Source: an uncultured Lachnospiraceae bacterium (GTDB lineage: Bacteria; Bacillota; Clostridia; Lachnospirales; Lachnospiraceae). From it: 64,000 bases of DNA. The translations under genes and the position numbers were made by a program. Location of the stretch: contig CAKRHW010000001.1 in the NCBI GenBank assembly GCA_934339365.1, forward strand, positions 412,132 through 476,131. The letters run 5' to 3'. This document shows positions 53,107 through 63,325 of the stretch, piece by piece. Below the pieces are notes generated by a model. The model worked only from the letters and a program-made list of their open reading frames with translations, ran no database searches and had not been told where the DNA came from. Each line of letters starts with the position of its first letter. Positions within the stretch are counted from its first letter, which is position 1.

Positions 53107-56100
53107 ACTTCCCATATATCGTACCAAACTTATTTTTCTTATATGCTCTTACTTTGAACCGATATTTCTTATTTTTCTTTGCATTTTTTATGACATAGAA
53201 TTGTTTTGACGTCATTGCAATCTTTTTCCAGCCTTTCTTCTTATTCTGATACTGGTATATTGCATATCCAGAAACACTTTTTTGTTTCTTCCACTTGATT
53301 TCCATTCTGTTCTTCGACTTTTTCGTTACTTTTACTTTCTTCACTTTATCCGGTCGAACTTTTATCATTACCCTTTGAACCTGATTGCTTCCATTTGTTG
53401 TTTTTAATACGATACATGCCACACCAGGTTTTTGTGCTTTAATCTGAATTTTCCCTGCCTGCATTTTCACGATTCTTACAATTCCATTTGGCTGACTGAT
53501 TACATCCACACTCTGTGAAGCAACATTGACTGATGTAATACGATATGCAATCACTGCTTTTTTATTGCGGTTTAAAGTGATTGATTTCTTCGATGTGATA
53601 AAACTTGTTCCTGTTTCTGTCTCATTCTTTTTATCCTCTGTCTGCTTTTGTGTTGGAACTTCTTTTATTGTTGTCTCCGCCTCCGTTGGAACTTCTTTTG
53701 TCGTTGCCTCTGGTTCTGTTGTGCCTTCTTCCGTCGTTGTCTCTGGTTTCGTTGGTTTCTCTTTTGTCGTAACCTCTGGTTCTGTTGTTCTTTCTTCCGT
53801 TGACTCCTGCGTCGGAACTTTCTCTGTGGTGGTTTCTTCTGCTGGAACTTTCTCTGTCGTTGTTTCTGGTTCCGTCGGTACTTCTGTCGTGATTTCTTCT
53901 GTCGAAACTTCTTCTGTTGTAGTTTCCTCTGTTGTTGTCTCTGACTCTGTGGTGTTTTCTTCTGTCGTTGCCTCTGGTCCTGTTATGCTTTCTTCCGTTG
54001 GGACTTCTTTTGTTGGAACCTCTGCAGTTGTTGTTTCTCCTGTTGGAACTTCTTCTGTCGTTGCCTCTGGCTCCGTTGTCATTTCTTCTGTTGTGACCTC
54101 TGGCTCCGTTGCAGCTTCTGTCGTTGTCTCTTCTCCTGTGGTTGCCTCCGGCTCCGTTGCAACTTCTGTCGTTGTCTCTTCCTCTGTGGTTGCCTCCGGC
54201 TCTGTTGGAATTTCTTCTGTTGAAGTTTCTAACTCCGTACTTTCCTGTATCGTTGTCTCTTCTTCCGTTGTTGTCTCTGGTTCTGTCACAATTTCTGTGG
54301 TTGTCTTTTCTTCCGTTGTTGTCTCTGGTTCTGTCACAACTTCTGTGATTGTTTCTTCTTCCGTCGTTACCTCTGGTTCTGTTGCAGCTTCTGTCGTTGT
54401 TTCTTCTATCGTTGTCTCTTCTTCCGTTGTTGTCTCTGGTTCTGTTACAGTTTCTGTGGTTGTCAACTCTTCTGTGGTTTGTTCTGAAATTGTCGTCTCT
54501 TCCTGTGTTTCCTGTTCTGTAGTTATTTCTGGCTGTGCCGTTATCTCAGGCTGCACTAAAAACGGCGCTGAAATATTTTTCTTCACATAAGAAGACATAT
54601 CCCGGTCTGTGGCATAATGCAGCTTCCCGTCTTCCGATGCAGCTCCTGCATATTTACTGCAAAATGCTTTTACATCATTCTCTCCATTTGGATCATATGC
54701 CGACATAACTTCAAATCCATAATGTTCCTGAGGTTTCCAGGTAGTCTTTGTATAATCCTTTTCATCAAACTTTAACGGAACCGGAGTTCCACCACCTTGT
54801 TCTGTTTTATTAGAATAAGAATCATAATCGATAAATGTGCCTCCTAAAGCAACTTCTAAATCCCAGTATCCACTACTTTCCTTCTTAAAATTCTCAAAAC
54901 GGTTTCCTTCGGAATATGCCACACAGTTCTCTCCACATTTAATCTGTGCCATCCCGTCATCGTGAATGGAAGTGGAATTACGAACATAATAATTGTTCCA
55001 GACATGCATGGTTCCATTTCCCATCTGCGGAGCTCTCTGAACAATCGAGTCAAACACGTTATACATAATACTTGCCCTGTCTTCTGTGATCACACCATTT
55101 TGTGTACCAAATGCAATTCCCCAGAAACGATTCTGGAACTGATTATAAGATAATGTAATAAAATCCGGACTACGTTTCAAATTCTCACCATCATATGGAG
55201 TATTAATCCAGATAAATTTTCCTACTTCATCGTACTCTTTTTGAAAATCGCAATGAAATGTGCAGTGATCTACCCAGATATTTTTCGAAGAATAAATAGC
55301 AAGCGCCATCATTTTCTTGTTTGTATCAATCTGAATATTTAAATTCTTCAGGATAATATTATCACTTGGTGATTTTTCTTTAAAATAATCGTTCGTACGC
55401 AGTTTGCAGTCATGCAGACGATTCTTTCCATATGCACCAACAATAGTTTTATTATCCTCAATCCGCCAGTCATAATTCTCATTTCGGCAGTCAATATCTC
55501 CTGATACAACAATTGTAAGTGGTCGTTCTTCTACCAGTGCACTCTTCATATCTTCCATGGTATTTACAAAAACAGTCTCACCAAGCAGGCCTCCGATTGT
55601 ACCAGCCTTTTCTCCTTCATCCACAGTACAATTTGCTGCAAACCCTTCTAAACCATCACAGTTTATTTTCATTTTCTGATAAAGCTGATCCGTATCCTCT
55701 TCTAGCGTAATCCGGTTTCCATCTGGATGAAACGTTAATACTTTCGTCTCATCTGCAAGGCTTCTGATTTTATAATACAAATATGCACCTGTAAAATCTT
55801 TTTGTACCCCCTCAATCTTCCACTGTTGTGATGCAGTGTTATTTTTCTCCGAGATTGTAGCAGTTTCCCCTTCCGCGGTAATTAATTTATTCGTTCTTGC
55901 ATTTACAATTTCATAAACTCCATCCCGAAGATAATTCAAATACCATTTTTCATTTTCTTCTCCATTGGTCATCCAGCTGTTTAATGCAGAATGATCACCA
56001 AATCCGGTAATATTTACATTTCGGTTTGTATTTCCGATTCCTAAACGGAACTTTTGTAATGGATAAGATACCTGCTCTTCTCCGGTATCTGTTTGGTCTC

Positions 56101-57760
56101 CTCCATTTTCTGTTCCTTTCACAGAGCACCACTTTTCATCTGATAACTGCAAAGCTCCTGCACCAGATTTTTCCGGTACTACTTTCTTTACATCCTCTAA
56201 GGACATTACCTTATAACTGTATGGAAGTTTCTGTTCTGTCTGGTACTGAAAAGAAAATGGTTCTGTCGGTGGATTTGATTTATCCATATTTTCCACACCG
56301 GAAATGGAAGACGACCATGCCCAGTTTCCAATGCTCTTTTTATCGTGCCAGGTAAAGCCCTTTGTAAACAGATTGTCTCCATTGTTATCCCAGCTGCTGC
56401 CGGTATAAGTTCCTGCATCATTGCTTACACAGGAATTTACAATCAGGGAATGATTGACAGCATTTGCAAATAATTTTGCCCACTGTGCTCCCATGTTTGC
56501 CGTATCATCTCCCTGCAGCTCAGCTCCGACTAACGGCTCTGCAACATCTTGAAAGACACAGGTATCTGCTGCAATACTGGCACCATTTCTTGCATTGATT
56601 GCGCGGGATAATGCATACCCTCCATACTGTGCAAAGACAGACTTCTTCTGTAAGGCAGCATGGCCTGAGTTATCAAAATAACAATTAATCAGATGTCCCA
56701 CACCCTGACGAATCATCGGTTGTCGTTGCCCCATATTCCGATAATAGTTATAAGCAAGAGTAATATGAAGTTCCGCATTACCGTCTTTTAATACATTTCC
56801 ATTTTTATCTACATAATTACAGAAATCTTTATCTCCGGAACCCACCAGATGACATTTCGAATGATACGCAGCATATGCCATAATCTCCTTTTTCTCAGCA
56901 CCAGCCTTGCGTAACTTATAATATCTGCTGTCTTCCCCTAACTGACCATTCTGATACTGTTGTTCCATATAATCAATGGAATGAACAATTGCAGAATCAG
57001 AAGCCGGATTCTCACTTGCCGGTGCACCAATCTGACACCACGATATGGTTAAACCACTAGAACCATTTTCTACATCAATCAATCCATCTGCAGCATCTGT
57101 AAAGCTACAATGATCAATCCATACATTGGCAGCACCATTGACCTTAATAAAAGTCCAGCCGACTTCTTTATGTTTCCCGGTATCATCCCATTGCCACATC
57201 TCATCAAAGGATAAATTTCGAATCACAAGGTCATTTGCACTTTTTTGTAATTTCAATTCCGTATGACGAATCCTGCATCCATTTTTTGAAAAGATTGTAA
57301 GACCGTCTACATTTGCAATATTTAATTTCGATACCCCGCTCTTTTCCATTACCGGATTCGTATAACCATTCGTCGGGTCTTCGTATTTCGAATAAAATGT
57401 ATATGTTTTCTTTTCCGCATCAGAAAGATTTGTCTCAAAATATCCCAGATTCAAATCCTTTGTAATTTCAATTACTTTTACTTTTCCATCTGACGCATCC
57501 TTTACTGCCTGAAGAAATTCCCGTTCATCCGATACCTGACGATACTGCTCAGTTCCTAAATATTCCTTCCGGCTATGTATCTCATTTTCGCCAAATCCTA
57601 CAACACTAAGAAAGTCATCATTGTAAGATTCTATTGTCCTGTCTGTATTCGGAATCTGACTCACTACTGCCTGATCAGCCTTTGCTGTAACCGCAGGAAA
57701 TGAAAGATTCCCAATAACCATAATTACTGATAAGATTCCACAAAACCATTTTTTTACCAT
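53105..57760 (-). CDS. secreted multidomain pectate lyase
   Basis: The protein has 1551 residues (ATG 57760, GGGGAG ten bases upstream). Residue numbers below count from an in-frame ATG eight codons upstream. A signal peptide ends near TAKA-DQ. The first PL1 pectate lyase domain spans about 75-470 (VWIDHCSF, then RQPMIRQG with both arginines). A ricin-B-like domain is at about 575-705. A second PL1-like domain (about 735-1060) has NIWVDHCTF, but reads RAPQMGNG where an arginine is expected. A Thr/Glu-rich stalk of TTEE-type repeats covers about 1081-1385. An Ig-like and a fibronectin-III-like domain follow at the C-terminus. No sortase motif is present. It should cleave pectin outside the cell. 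Confidence 0.9.
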   Translation of the reverse strand: MVKKWFCGILSVIMVIGNLSFPAVTAKADQAVVSQIPNTDRTIESYNDDFLSVVGFGENEIHSRKEYLGTEQYRQVSDEREFLQAVKDASDGKVKVIEITKDLNLGYFETNLSDAEKKTYTFYSKYEDPTNGYTNPVMEKSGVSKLNIANVDGLTIFSKNGCRIRHTELKLQKSANDLVIRNLSFDEMWQWDDTGKHKEVGWTFIKVNGAANVWIDHCSFTDAADGLIDVENGSSGLTISWCQIGAPASENPASDSAIVHSIDYMEQQYQNGQLGEDSRYYKLRKAGAEKKEIMAYAAYHSKCHLVGSGDKDFCNYVDKNGNVLKDGNAELHITLAYNYYRNMGQRQPMIRQGVGHLINCYFDNSGHAALQKKSVFAQYGGYALSRAINARNGASIAADTCVFQDVAEPLVGAELQGDDTANMGAQWAKLFANAVNHSLIVNSCVSNDAGTYTGSSWDNNGDNLFTKGFTWHDKKSIGNWAWSSSISGVENMDKSNPPTEPFSFQYQTEQKLPYSYKVMSLEDVKKVVPEKSGAGALQLSDEKWCSVKGTENGGDQTDTGEEQVSYPLQKFRLGIGNTNRNVNITGFGDHSALNSWMTNGEENEKWYLNYLRDGVYEIVNARTNKLITAEGETATISEKNNTASQQWKIEGVQKDFTGAYLYYKIRSLADETKVLTFHPDGNRITLEEDTDQLYQKMKINCDGLEGFAANCTVDEGEKAGTIGGLLGETVFVNTMEDMKSALVEERPLTIVVSGDIDCRNENYDWRIEDNKTIVGAYGKNRLHDCKLRTNDYFKEKSPSDNIILKNLNIQIDTNKKMMALAIYSSKNIWVDHCTFHCDFQKEYDEVGKFIWINTPYDGENLKRSPDFITLSYNQFQNRFWGIAFGTQNGVITEDRASIMYNVFDSIVQRAPQMGNGTMHVWNNYYVRNSTSIHDDGMAQIKCGENCVAYSEGNRFENFKKESSGYWDLEVALGGTFIDYDSYSNKTEQGGGTPVPLKFDEKDYTKTTWKPQEHYGFEVMSAYDPNGENDVKAFCSKYAGAASEDGKLHYATDRDMSSYVKKNISAPFLVQPEITAQPEITTEQETQEETTISEQTTEELTTTETVTEPETTTEEETTIEETTTEAATEPEVTTEEETITEVVTEPETTTEEKTTTEIVTEPETTTEEETTIQESTELETSTEEIPTEPEATTEEETTTEVATEPEATTGEETTTEAATEPEVTTEEMTTEPEATTEEVPTGETTTAEVPTKEVPTEESITGPEATTEENTTESETTTEETTTEEVSTEEITTEVPTEPETTTEKVPAEETTTEKVPTQESTEERTTEPEVTTKEKPTKPETTTEEGTTEPEATTKEVPTEAETTIKEVPTQKQTEDKKNETETGTSFITSKKSITLNRNKKAVIAYRITSVNVASQSVDVISQPNGIVRIVKMQAGKIQIKAQKPGVACIVLKTTNGSNQVQRVMIKVRPDKVKKVKVTKKSKNRMEIKWKKQKSVSGYAIYQYQNKKKGWKKIAMTSKQFYVIKNAKKNKKYRFKVRAYKKNKFGTIYGK

Positions 57761-57780
57761 ATATAATTTTCTCCCCTTCA

Positions 57781-58923
57781 TCATTCTTCTCGTCTGTTCT
57801 GATGATTTTTTATTTTGTCCTGATACATGCTTTGATCCGCCTGACGAATCACTTCTTCAATCTCTGCTCCGGTTCCAATTGCATATCCCACTGAAGCTGA
57901 GACTGGAATATCAATCTTCATATGTATCTGCTTCATCTCTCCTTTCCACTTTTCAATTCTTTGCAATGCATCTTCTTTAGTTCCATTTTGAATAATCATG
58001 AGGAATTCATCCCCTCCATACCGATACACGCTGGCATGATCATCGGATATTTCTTTGATTGTATTCGATACTTCTGTAATCATGTGATCCCCGATAATAT
58101 GGCCATAATGATCATTTACATATTTTAAATGATTCACATCCCAATACAAAACAGCCACCTTTTCATGCTGATAGATCCGATTCTGCAAATCATCTAATAA
58201 TTTACTTTTATTATAAACTCCTGTCATCTTATCTGTTACTGCAAGAATCTCCATTTTTACCGCTTTCGTTGCATTCTGTTGAATAATTGCACGTACATTT
58301 CTACTGATAACATAAAATGCCGTAATCGATAATGTTCTTGGTAAGACATAATACAACCCCAGTGTTACCACAACATTGTCATTGACCTTTCTCGCTAAAA
58401 AGATTCCATCTTTACAATAATAAGACAGTCTGTTTGTAGTAATCAGTGCCATATTCGCATCACATACTCCTACATAATACCCGATATATACCGATAAAAA
58501 AATCGTAACAAGAGCCATAAGATATGCAAAAAGCGGCAATTTCTTATTCGAATACAAGCCTGCTAATACAATCGGAATCGTAATTAAGATTAATGTATGA
58601 TACGTAAGTGTAATTCCGTCTATCGTTGTTAATACACAAAATACAATCACACATACATATTTTGTTCCCGAATGTTCTAATCCAAGTGTCATTAATAAAA
58701 TCATAAAAATAATGGATAAGGCAAGCACCATCAGATAACTTGTCACAAATATTTTCTGATCGACTACAAAAATTCCTGTCAGATTCAAAATCAGACAAAA
58801 TGTATCTGCAAGAAGACAGAAAAAATAACACCTCACTGAATACAGATTTGCCATAAAATCCTTGCTGTCTGACTTAAGATTTCTATTAAATATATTGTAA
58901 AATTTCTTTTGTTTCTCTTTCAT
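57781..58923 (-). CDS. membrane-bound diguanylate cyclase (GGDEF)
   Basis: The 380-residue protein has an N-terminal region of about six membrane helices and a C-terminal GGDEF domain with DKMTGVYNKSKL and the active-site YGGDEFLMI near residue 310. The motif is intact, so synthesis of cyclic di-GMP is expected. No EAL domain is present. The stop lies just before the pectate lyase start, so it may be cotranscribed and could link c-di-GMP to surface carbohydrate use. Confidence 0.92.
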   Translation of the reverse strand: MKEKQKKFYNIFNRNLKSDSKDFMANLYSVRCYFFCLLADTFCLILNLTGIFVVDQKIFVTSYLMVLALSIIFMILLMTLGLEHSGTKYVCVIVFCVLTTIDGITLTYHTLILITIPIVLAGLYSNKKLPLFAYLMALVTIFLSVYIGYYVGVCDANMALITTNRLSYYCKDGIFLARKVNDNVVVTLGLYYVLPRTLSITAFYVISRNVRAIIQQNATKAVKMEILAVTDKMTGVYNKSKLLDDLQNRIYQHEKVAVLYWDVNHLKYVNDHYGHIIGDHMITEVSNTIKEISDDHASVYRYGGDEFLMIIQNGTKEDALQRIEKWKGEMKQIHMKIDIPVSASVGYAIGTGAEIEEVIRQADQSMYQDKIKNHQNRREE

Positions 58924-59002
58924 TTATACAACCTTTCAAGCACATTGATATTTGCAATCCTCATTTATTATCATTATATCCAAAGGTTTCCATAAACGCA
59001 AG

Positions 59003-59051
59003 AAAAAAGGAACTGCCGCACTGATTTCTTCGTGCGACAGTTCCTTTTTTT
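59003..59051. terminator. terminator after the YhgE/Pip gene
   Basis: AAAAAAGGAACTG pairs with CAGTTCCTTTTTTT, with an inner GCAC/GTGC stem. T runs occur on both strands. It lies 27 bases after the stop. Confidence 0.88.
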
Positions 59052-59077
59052 CGTTGTATTTTATTGTTTTTTACCGT

Positions 59078-62000
59078 TTATGCTAATCCTTCTTCTTCTA
59101 GAAAATCATAGAACATTCTTTTTTCATGTCTAATTCTTCTAGTTCTGAATTGGAATACCAAAATGGTTAATATTGTAAAGATGACTGCAAGTGCAATCAT
59201 AACTATTACCGATGTTTTAATGCTTTCTCCACCGCAGATTACGCTTCTGAATGCATTTACCGTATATGTAAATGGCACCCATGCATGAATCTTAGATACA
59301 AATTCCGGCGAAATCTCTACTGGATAGGTTCCTGCTGAACCTGCTAACTGAACTACCATAAATACTAACATTAAGAAACTTCCTACTTTGCCAAGTGCAA
59401 CATTGAAGAAATACATAATTGCTGCAAAGGCAATCGATGTCAGACAAGAAAATGCAATTGCTTTTCCCATCTCAACCGGTGTAAATCCATCAAATACATG
59501 TAACAGAACAATGACAAGAATTCCCTGTAACATTGCTAACGGATAAAGTACAGATGCCTTACTGCACCACCATGAGAATCCTGATTTTAATTCTCCCTTA
59601 TATTTTGTCAATGGATACATTAAACAGAATGCCATGGTTCCAACCCAAAGACCTACTGACATCATATATGGTGCCATTGCGTGTCCGTTGTTTTCTACCT
59701 TCGTCAGCTTAGATTCGTTATCTGTGACAGGAGCTGCAATCATTGTTAAGTTGGTATCTTCTGCCTTGTTATCCTTAACCTGCTTTGCTCCGTCTGCAAG
59801 TGAGCTTTGTAATGTATCAGAACCATCTGTTAATTTCTTCAAACCATCTCCTAATTGTTTCGAACCATCATATAACTGGCTTGATCCTGACTGAATCTTC
59901 TTTGATCCATCTGTTAACTGGTTTGCTCCATGATTCAATGTATTGTTATTAGAGACGAGTTTCTTCGTTCCACTATACAGGCTTGATGTTCCATCTGAAA
60001 GCTGTTTTGCTCCACTTCCAAGTGTAACTGCACCATCTGCTAACTGCTGTGTTCCTGCAGTCAGTGCACTACTGTTGTTATTTAATGTTCCAACTCCATC
60101 TGTATATGCCATAATTCCACTGTATAACTGCGTAGAACCTTTTGCAAGTGTCTTTGTTCCACCTGCTAACTGTGAAGCACCACTCTTTAATGCCGGTCCA
60201 TTCTTCTTAAGTTTTGTGGCTCCATCTGAAACCGTTTTTCCTGCTGTCTGTAATTTCTTTGCTCCCTGTGATAAAGCTGCATTATTCTTTGTTACTGTAT
60301 TAAATCCTGCATTCAATGTCTTGATTCCCTGTGCTGCTGCCGGGAAGGAAGCTGTATTTTTCTCTAGCATGGAAAGACCTTCTGATACCTGTGCAACTCC
60401 TCCGTTTACAGCTACTGAGCCATTATATGCACTCTTTAAGCCATCTGAAAGTTGCTTGATTGCATCCGTATTCAGATCTGATGGAATCTGTTGTGCACCT
60501 GCTTCCATCTGGGATGCACCTGCCTGCATTTCTTTTGCACCATTCTTTAAGCTGTCTGCACCCTGATTTAATCCTGTAGCTATCTGATTTAAACCATCTG
60601 CTGCAGCATTCATTTGTTTGACTCCTGCCTGCAGCTGCTGATTCATCTGGCTGGTAACTGCATCTGCTTTTTGTGAATAGGTCTTTGCATTCAATTGTTC
60701 TACATCTGTTAATGCCTGATCTGCTCCATCTAAAGTTGCAATAAGTTCTTTTAATTTGTCTTCTGACAAAGTTACTGTTCCATCTTCTGTTTTTAATGAA
60801 GCTAATTCCTGTTTGACTGCATCTACCGCAGTGCGGCCTTTTTGCATTTTTGCATTTGCAGTTGCAATTCCTGTCATACCATCTGTAACAGCAGATGTAA
60901 TCACATCTCCGTATCCTTTCAGATTTGTACTAAGCTGATCTGGAAGCCCGCTTATACTCTGTGATACCTGCGAACTGACAGAAGCTGCTTTTTTCGATGC
61001 AGATGCTGCACTTTCAATTCCTGTTGCAGCATTTGTCATTCCCTGACTTGCTGTCTGCATTCCTGTTTTTGCACTCTGCAGACCACCAATTAACTTTTTC
61101 AGACCTTCTTCATTGGTAGAACCTTCTAATGCAGATACCTGTTCACTCATTGTCTTAAGACCAGCTGCTAAAGCTTCTGTTCCTTTTTTTAATGAATTAG
61201 CATTGTCTGTACCTGCAACTGCCTGGTTCAATTTAGAAATACCACTTGAAACATCTCCAAGTTTCTCAAGTCCCGATAACTGGGATGCACCATTTGCAAG
61301 CTGCTGTACCCCGTTTAAATAACCAGGATTCTTTGTTGTTCCATCTCCTACAAGACCAAATGCAAGTGTATTTACTCCATTCACAAATCCTGTAGAACTG
61401 GTAAGTCCATCTGCAAGTGTATTTACTCCACTTACATATTGTTTTGTTCCAGTATTTAAAGAAGCGGCTCCGTCTTTTAATTGTTTGCCACCCTTTTTTA
61501 TCTGAGAACTGCCGGAAAGGAGAGCATTTGAATTGTCATTTAACTTCGCAACACCGTTTATGTATTCTTTCACTCCTGAATTTAACTTCTCTGTTCCTGA
61601 TGTTAAAGTAGGAACTTTAGAAGATAATTCACTTACACCGGAATCAAGTTTCTTCGCACCCTGATTGACCTGTGCAACACCATCCGTATAATCTTTAATA
61701 CCTTTGGTGAGTTCTTCAGAACCGCTCTTGAATGTTAATGTGCTGTCAGCTAAAACCTTCAGATTCTTCGTAATCGTCTGATTACCGGAAGATGCGTCAT
61801 CCATTCCACTCTTCAGTGTACCTGCACCATCTGCAGCTTCCTGCATACCATCTCCTGCTGTACCAATCTGATCAAAAATTGCTTTGGCGTAAGTCTTTGT
61901 CACTTCCTCTGTAATACTTGATTTAATCTTAGAAAGTGCTGTCTCACTTAACTTCGAAGCAATATAATTGGTTCCAGGATTTGTCTGGTAATCTAACTGC

Positions 62001-62374
62001 ATCTTCTTTGGTTCCTTATCCATAACTGTAGCTGCGTTCGCTGAGAAGTCTTTCGGAATGGTAATTACCATATAATAAGTACCATTTCTTAATCCATCTT
62101 CTGCAACCGACTGATCCACAAAATTAAAAGATAAAGAATCGTTCTTTTTGAGATTCGTAACCAGTTCGTCTCCGACCTTCAATGTTGTATCTTTATATTC
62201 GGCCGGCTGGTCCTGATTCACAACGGCTACTGGCAGTTTGTCGATGCTTCCATACGGATCCCACATAGATGCCAAAAACAATCCCGCATAAATCGTAGGA
62301 ATGATTGCAATGACAATTACCACCAGAAGTAAAATTTTGTTACGAAACAAATTTTTCCATTCTTCCTTCAGCAT
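59078..62374 (-). CDS. YhgE/Pip family membrane protein with heptad repeats
   Basis: The protein (about 1098 residues) begins with a conserved YhgE/Pip N-terminus (EEWKNLFRNKILLLVVIVIAIIPTIYAGLF and YGSIDKLPVAVVNQD), has a long extracellular region of repeated LxxGxxxL units (for example LKSGMDDASS and LSSGTEKLNSG), and ends with five membrane helices of the ABC-2 permease type. Homologs are linked to phage adsorption (Pip) and ESX-like type VII secretion (YhgE/EsaA). The ATG at 62374 follows GGAAGGG. It is divergent from a TetR-family regulator. Confidence 0.88.
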   Translation of the reverse strand: MLKEEWKNLFRNKILLLVVIVIAIIPTIYAGLFLASMWDPYGSIDKLPVAVVNQDQPAEYKDTTLKVGDELVTNLKKNDSLSFNFVDQSVAEDGLRNGTYYMVITIPKDFSANAATVMDKEPKKMQLDYQTNPGTNYIASKLSETALSKIKSSITEEVTKTYAKAIFDQIGTAGDGMQEAADGAGTLKSGMDDASSGNQTITKNLKVLADSTLTFKSGSEELTKGIKDYTDGVAQVNQGAKKLDSGVSELSSKVPTLTSGTEKLNSGVKEYINGVAKLNDNSNALLSGSSQIKKGGKQLKDGAASLNTGTKQYVSGVNTLADGLTSSTGFVNGVNTLAFGLVGDGTTKNPGYLNGVQQLANGASQLSGLEKLGDVSSGISKLNQAVAGTDNANSLKKGTEALAAGLKTMSEQVSALEGSTNEEGLKKLIGGLQSAKTGMQTASQGMTNAATGIESAASASKKAASVSSQVSQSISGLPDQLSTNLKGYGDVITSAVTDGMTGIATANAKMQKGRTAVDAVKQELASLKTEDGTVTLSEDKLKELIATLDGADQALTDVEQLNAKTYSQKADAVTSQMNQQLQAGVKQMNAAADGLNQIATGLNQGADSLKNGAKEMQAGASQMEAGAQQIPSDLNTDAIKQLSDGLKSAYNGSVAVNGGVAQVSEGLSMLEKNTASFPAAAQGIKTLNAGFNTVTKNNAALSQGAKKLQTAGKTVSDGATKLKKNGPALKSGASQLAGGTKTLAKGSTQLYSGIMAYTDGVGTLNNNSSALTAGTQQLADGAVTLGSGAKQLSDGTSSLYSGTKKLVSNNNTLNHGANQLTDGSKKIQSGSSQLYDGSKQLGDGLKKLTDGSDTLQSSLADGAKQVKDNKAEDTNLTMIAAPVTDNESKLTKVENNGHAMAPYMMSVGLWVGTMAFCLMYPLTKYKGELKSGFSWWCSKASVLYPLAMLQGILVIVLLHVFDGFTPVEMGKAIAFSCLTSIAFAAIMYFFNVALGKVGSFLMLVFMVVQLAGSAGTYPVEISPEFVSKIHAWVPFTYTVNAFRSVICGGESIKTSVIVMIALAVIFTILTILVFQFRTRRIRHEKRMFYDFLEEEGLA

Positions 62375-62460
62375 ACTATCCCTTCCTTTATTCATTTTTT
62401 ACACACGATACGATTGGTACTAACCGATGTTTTACCATCAAATAATACACACAATACTTA

Positions 62461-62598
62461 TTAATAGATTCTAAATTGTTTAATAGATTTCAAATCCATT
62501 AATAGACAAGATGTTGATTTTCGTGCTGTAATGTATTATACTAAAGAAAAACGTAATATGCAACCATCATATAAAAGTTTTTTCGTCTACTAATAGAC
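62461..62598. promoter_or_regulatory. direct repeats and dyad in the divergent YhgE/TetR control region
   Basis: TTAATAGA(T/C) occurs three times at 62461, 62480 and 62499, an exact 19-base spacing. A related GTCTA-N4-TAGAC dyad lies at 62585-62598. The half-site TAATAGA is shared, so one regulator, most likely the adjacent TetR-type protein, could bind all sites. The gene-free stretch 62375-62682 holds nothing else that I can support. Confidence 0.55.
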
Positions 62599-62682
62599 TT
62601 TTTCTATAGTAACTGTTTATTAATCATGTGATAATTTTTATTACTTGATCCGTATCATTTTCCAAAAAAGGGAGGAATTTTT

Positions 62683-63273
62683 ATGTCAGAAAAAATAGAC
62701 CGCCGCGTTCGTAAAACAAGAGCACAACTCCGGGCAGGACTTGCCCGTTTGATGCAGAAAAAAAGCATTAAAGAAATTACAGTAAAAGAACTCGTCGACG
62801 AGATTGATATCAACCGCTCAACCTTTTATTTACATTATACAGATATTTATCAGATGTTAAAAAGTATTGAAGATGACTTAAGTCACGAGATTGTAACTAC
62901 CATGAAGGAACATCCTTTAGACCCAATGAGTACCGATGGTGCTTATCCTTTTGTCATCCAGCTTTTTACCATTCTAGAGGAAAATAAAGATATCTGTGCT
63001 TCCCTCATCGGACCGAATGGCGATATGGTATTTGTGGAACGTATTGAGAATCTGATTGCCGATAATATTCTTCCGGATTTATTTAGCAAATATCCAGACG
63101 ATATTCAGGATATTCAATATGTATTTTCCTTCTGCATTGCCGGCTGTGTCGGACTCATTAAAACCTGGCTCTCAGAAGACAACTCCAATTCACCTGGTCA
63201 CATGGCAAATTTAATGCAGCAAATGATTACCAACACTGTCTACGGATTTATTCAGAAAAAAAGTGCATCTTAA
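62683..63273 (+). CDS. TetR/AcrR-family transcriptional regulator
   Basis: The 196-residue protein has an N-terminal helix-turn-helix (KTRAQLRAGLARLMQKKSIKEITVKELVDE, then INRSTFYLHYTDIY) typical of TetR repressors and a C-terminal ligand domain of unknown specificity. GGGAGG lies six bases before the ATG. It is divergent from the YhgE/Pip gene, which it likely controls. Confidence 0.92.
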   Translation: MSEKIDRRVRKTRAQLRAGLARLMQKKSIKEITVKELVDEIDINRSTFYLHYTDIYQMLKSIEDDLSHEIVTTMKEHPLDPMSTDGAYPFVIQLFTILEENKDICASLIGPNGDMVFVERIENLIADNILPDLFSKYPDDIQDIQYVFSFCIAGCVGLIKTWLSEDNSNSPGHMANLMQQMITNTVYGFIQKKSAS

Positions 63274-63275
63274 GC

Positions 63276-63319
63276 AAAAGAAGAGATTATCTCACAATCG
63301 TGGGATAACCTCTTCTTTT
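63276..63319. terminator. bidirectional terminator after the TetR gene
   Basis: AAAAGAAGAG pairs with CTCTTCTTTT, with an inner TTATC/GATAA stem. It separates the TetR gene from the convergent MATE pseudogene. Confidence 0.85.
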
Positions 63320-63325
63320 TCTATT

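Noticed and set aside
53526..54590. A 354-residue Val/Ser-rich frame on the plus strand
   Set aside because: It is the exact antisense of the Thr/Glu repeat of the pectate lyase. Low-complexity codons leave the opposite strand open.
59943..60566. Plus-strand frames inside the YhgE/Pip gene
   Set aside because: They are shadows of the LxxG repeats. The minus-strand protein has clear family ends and membrane helices.
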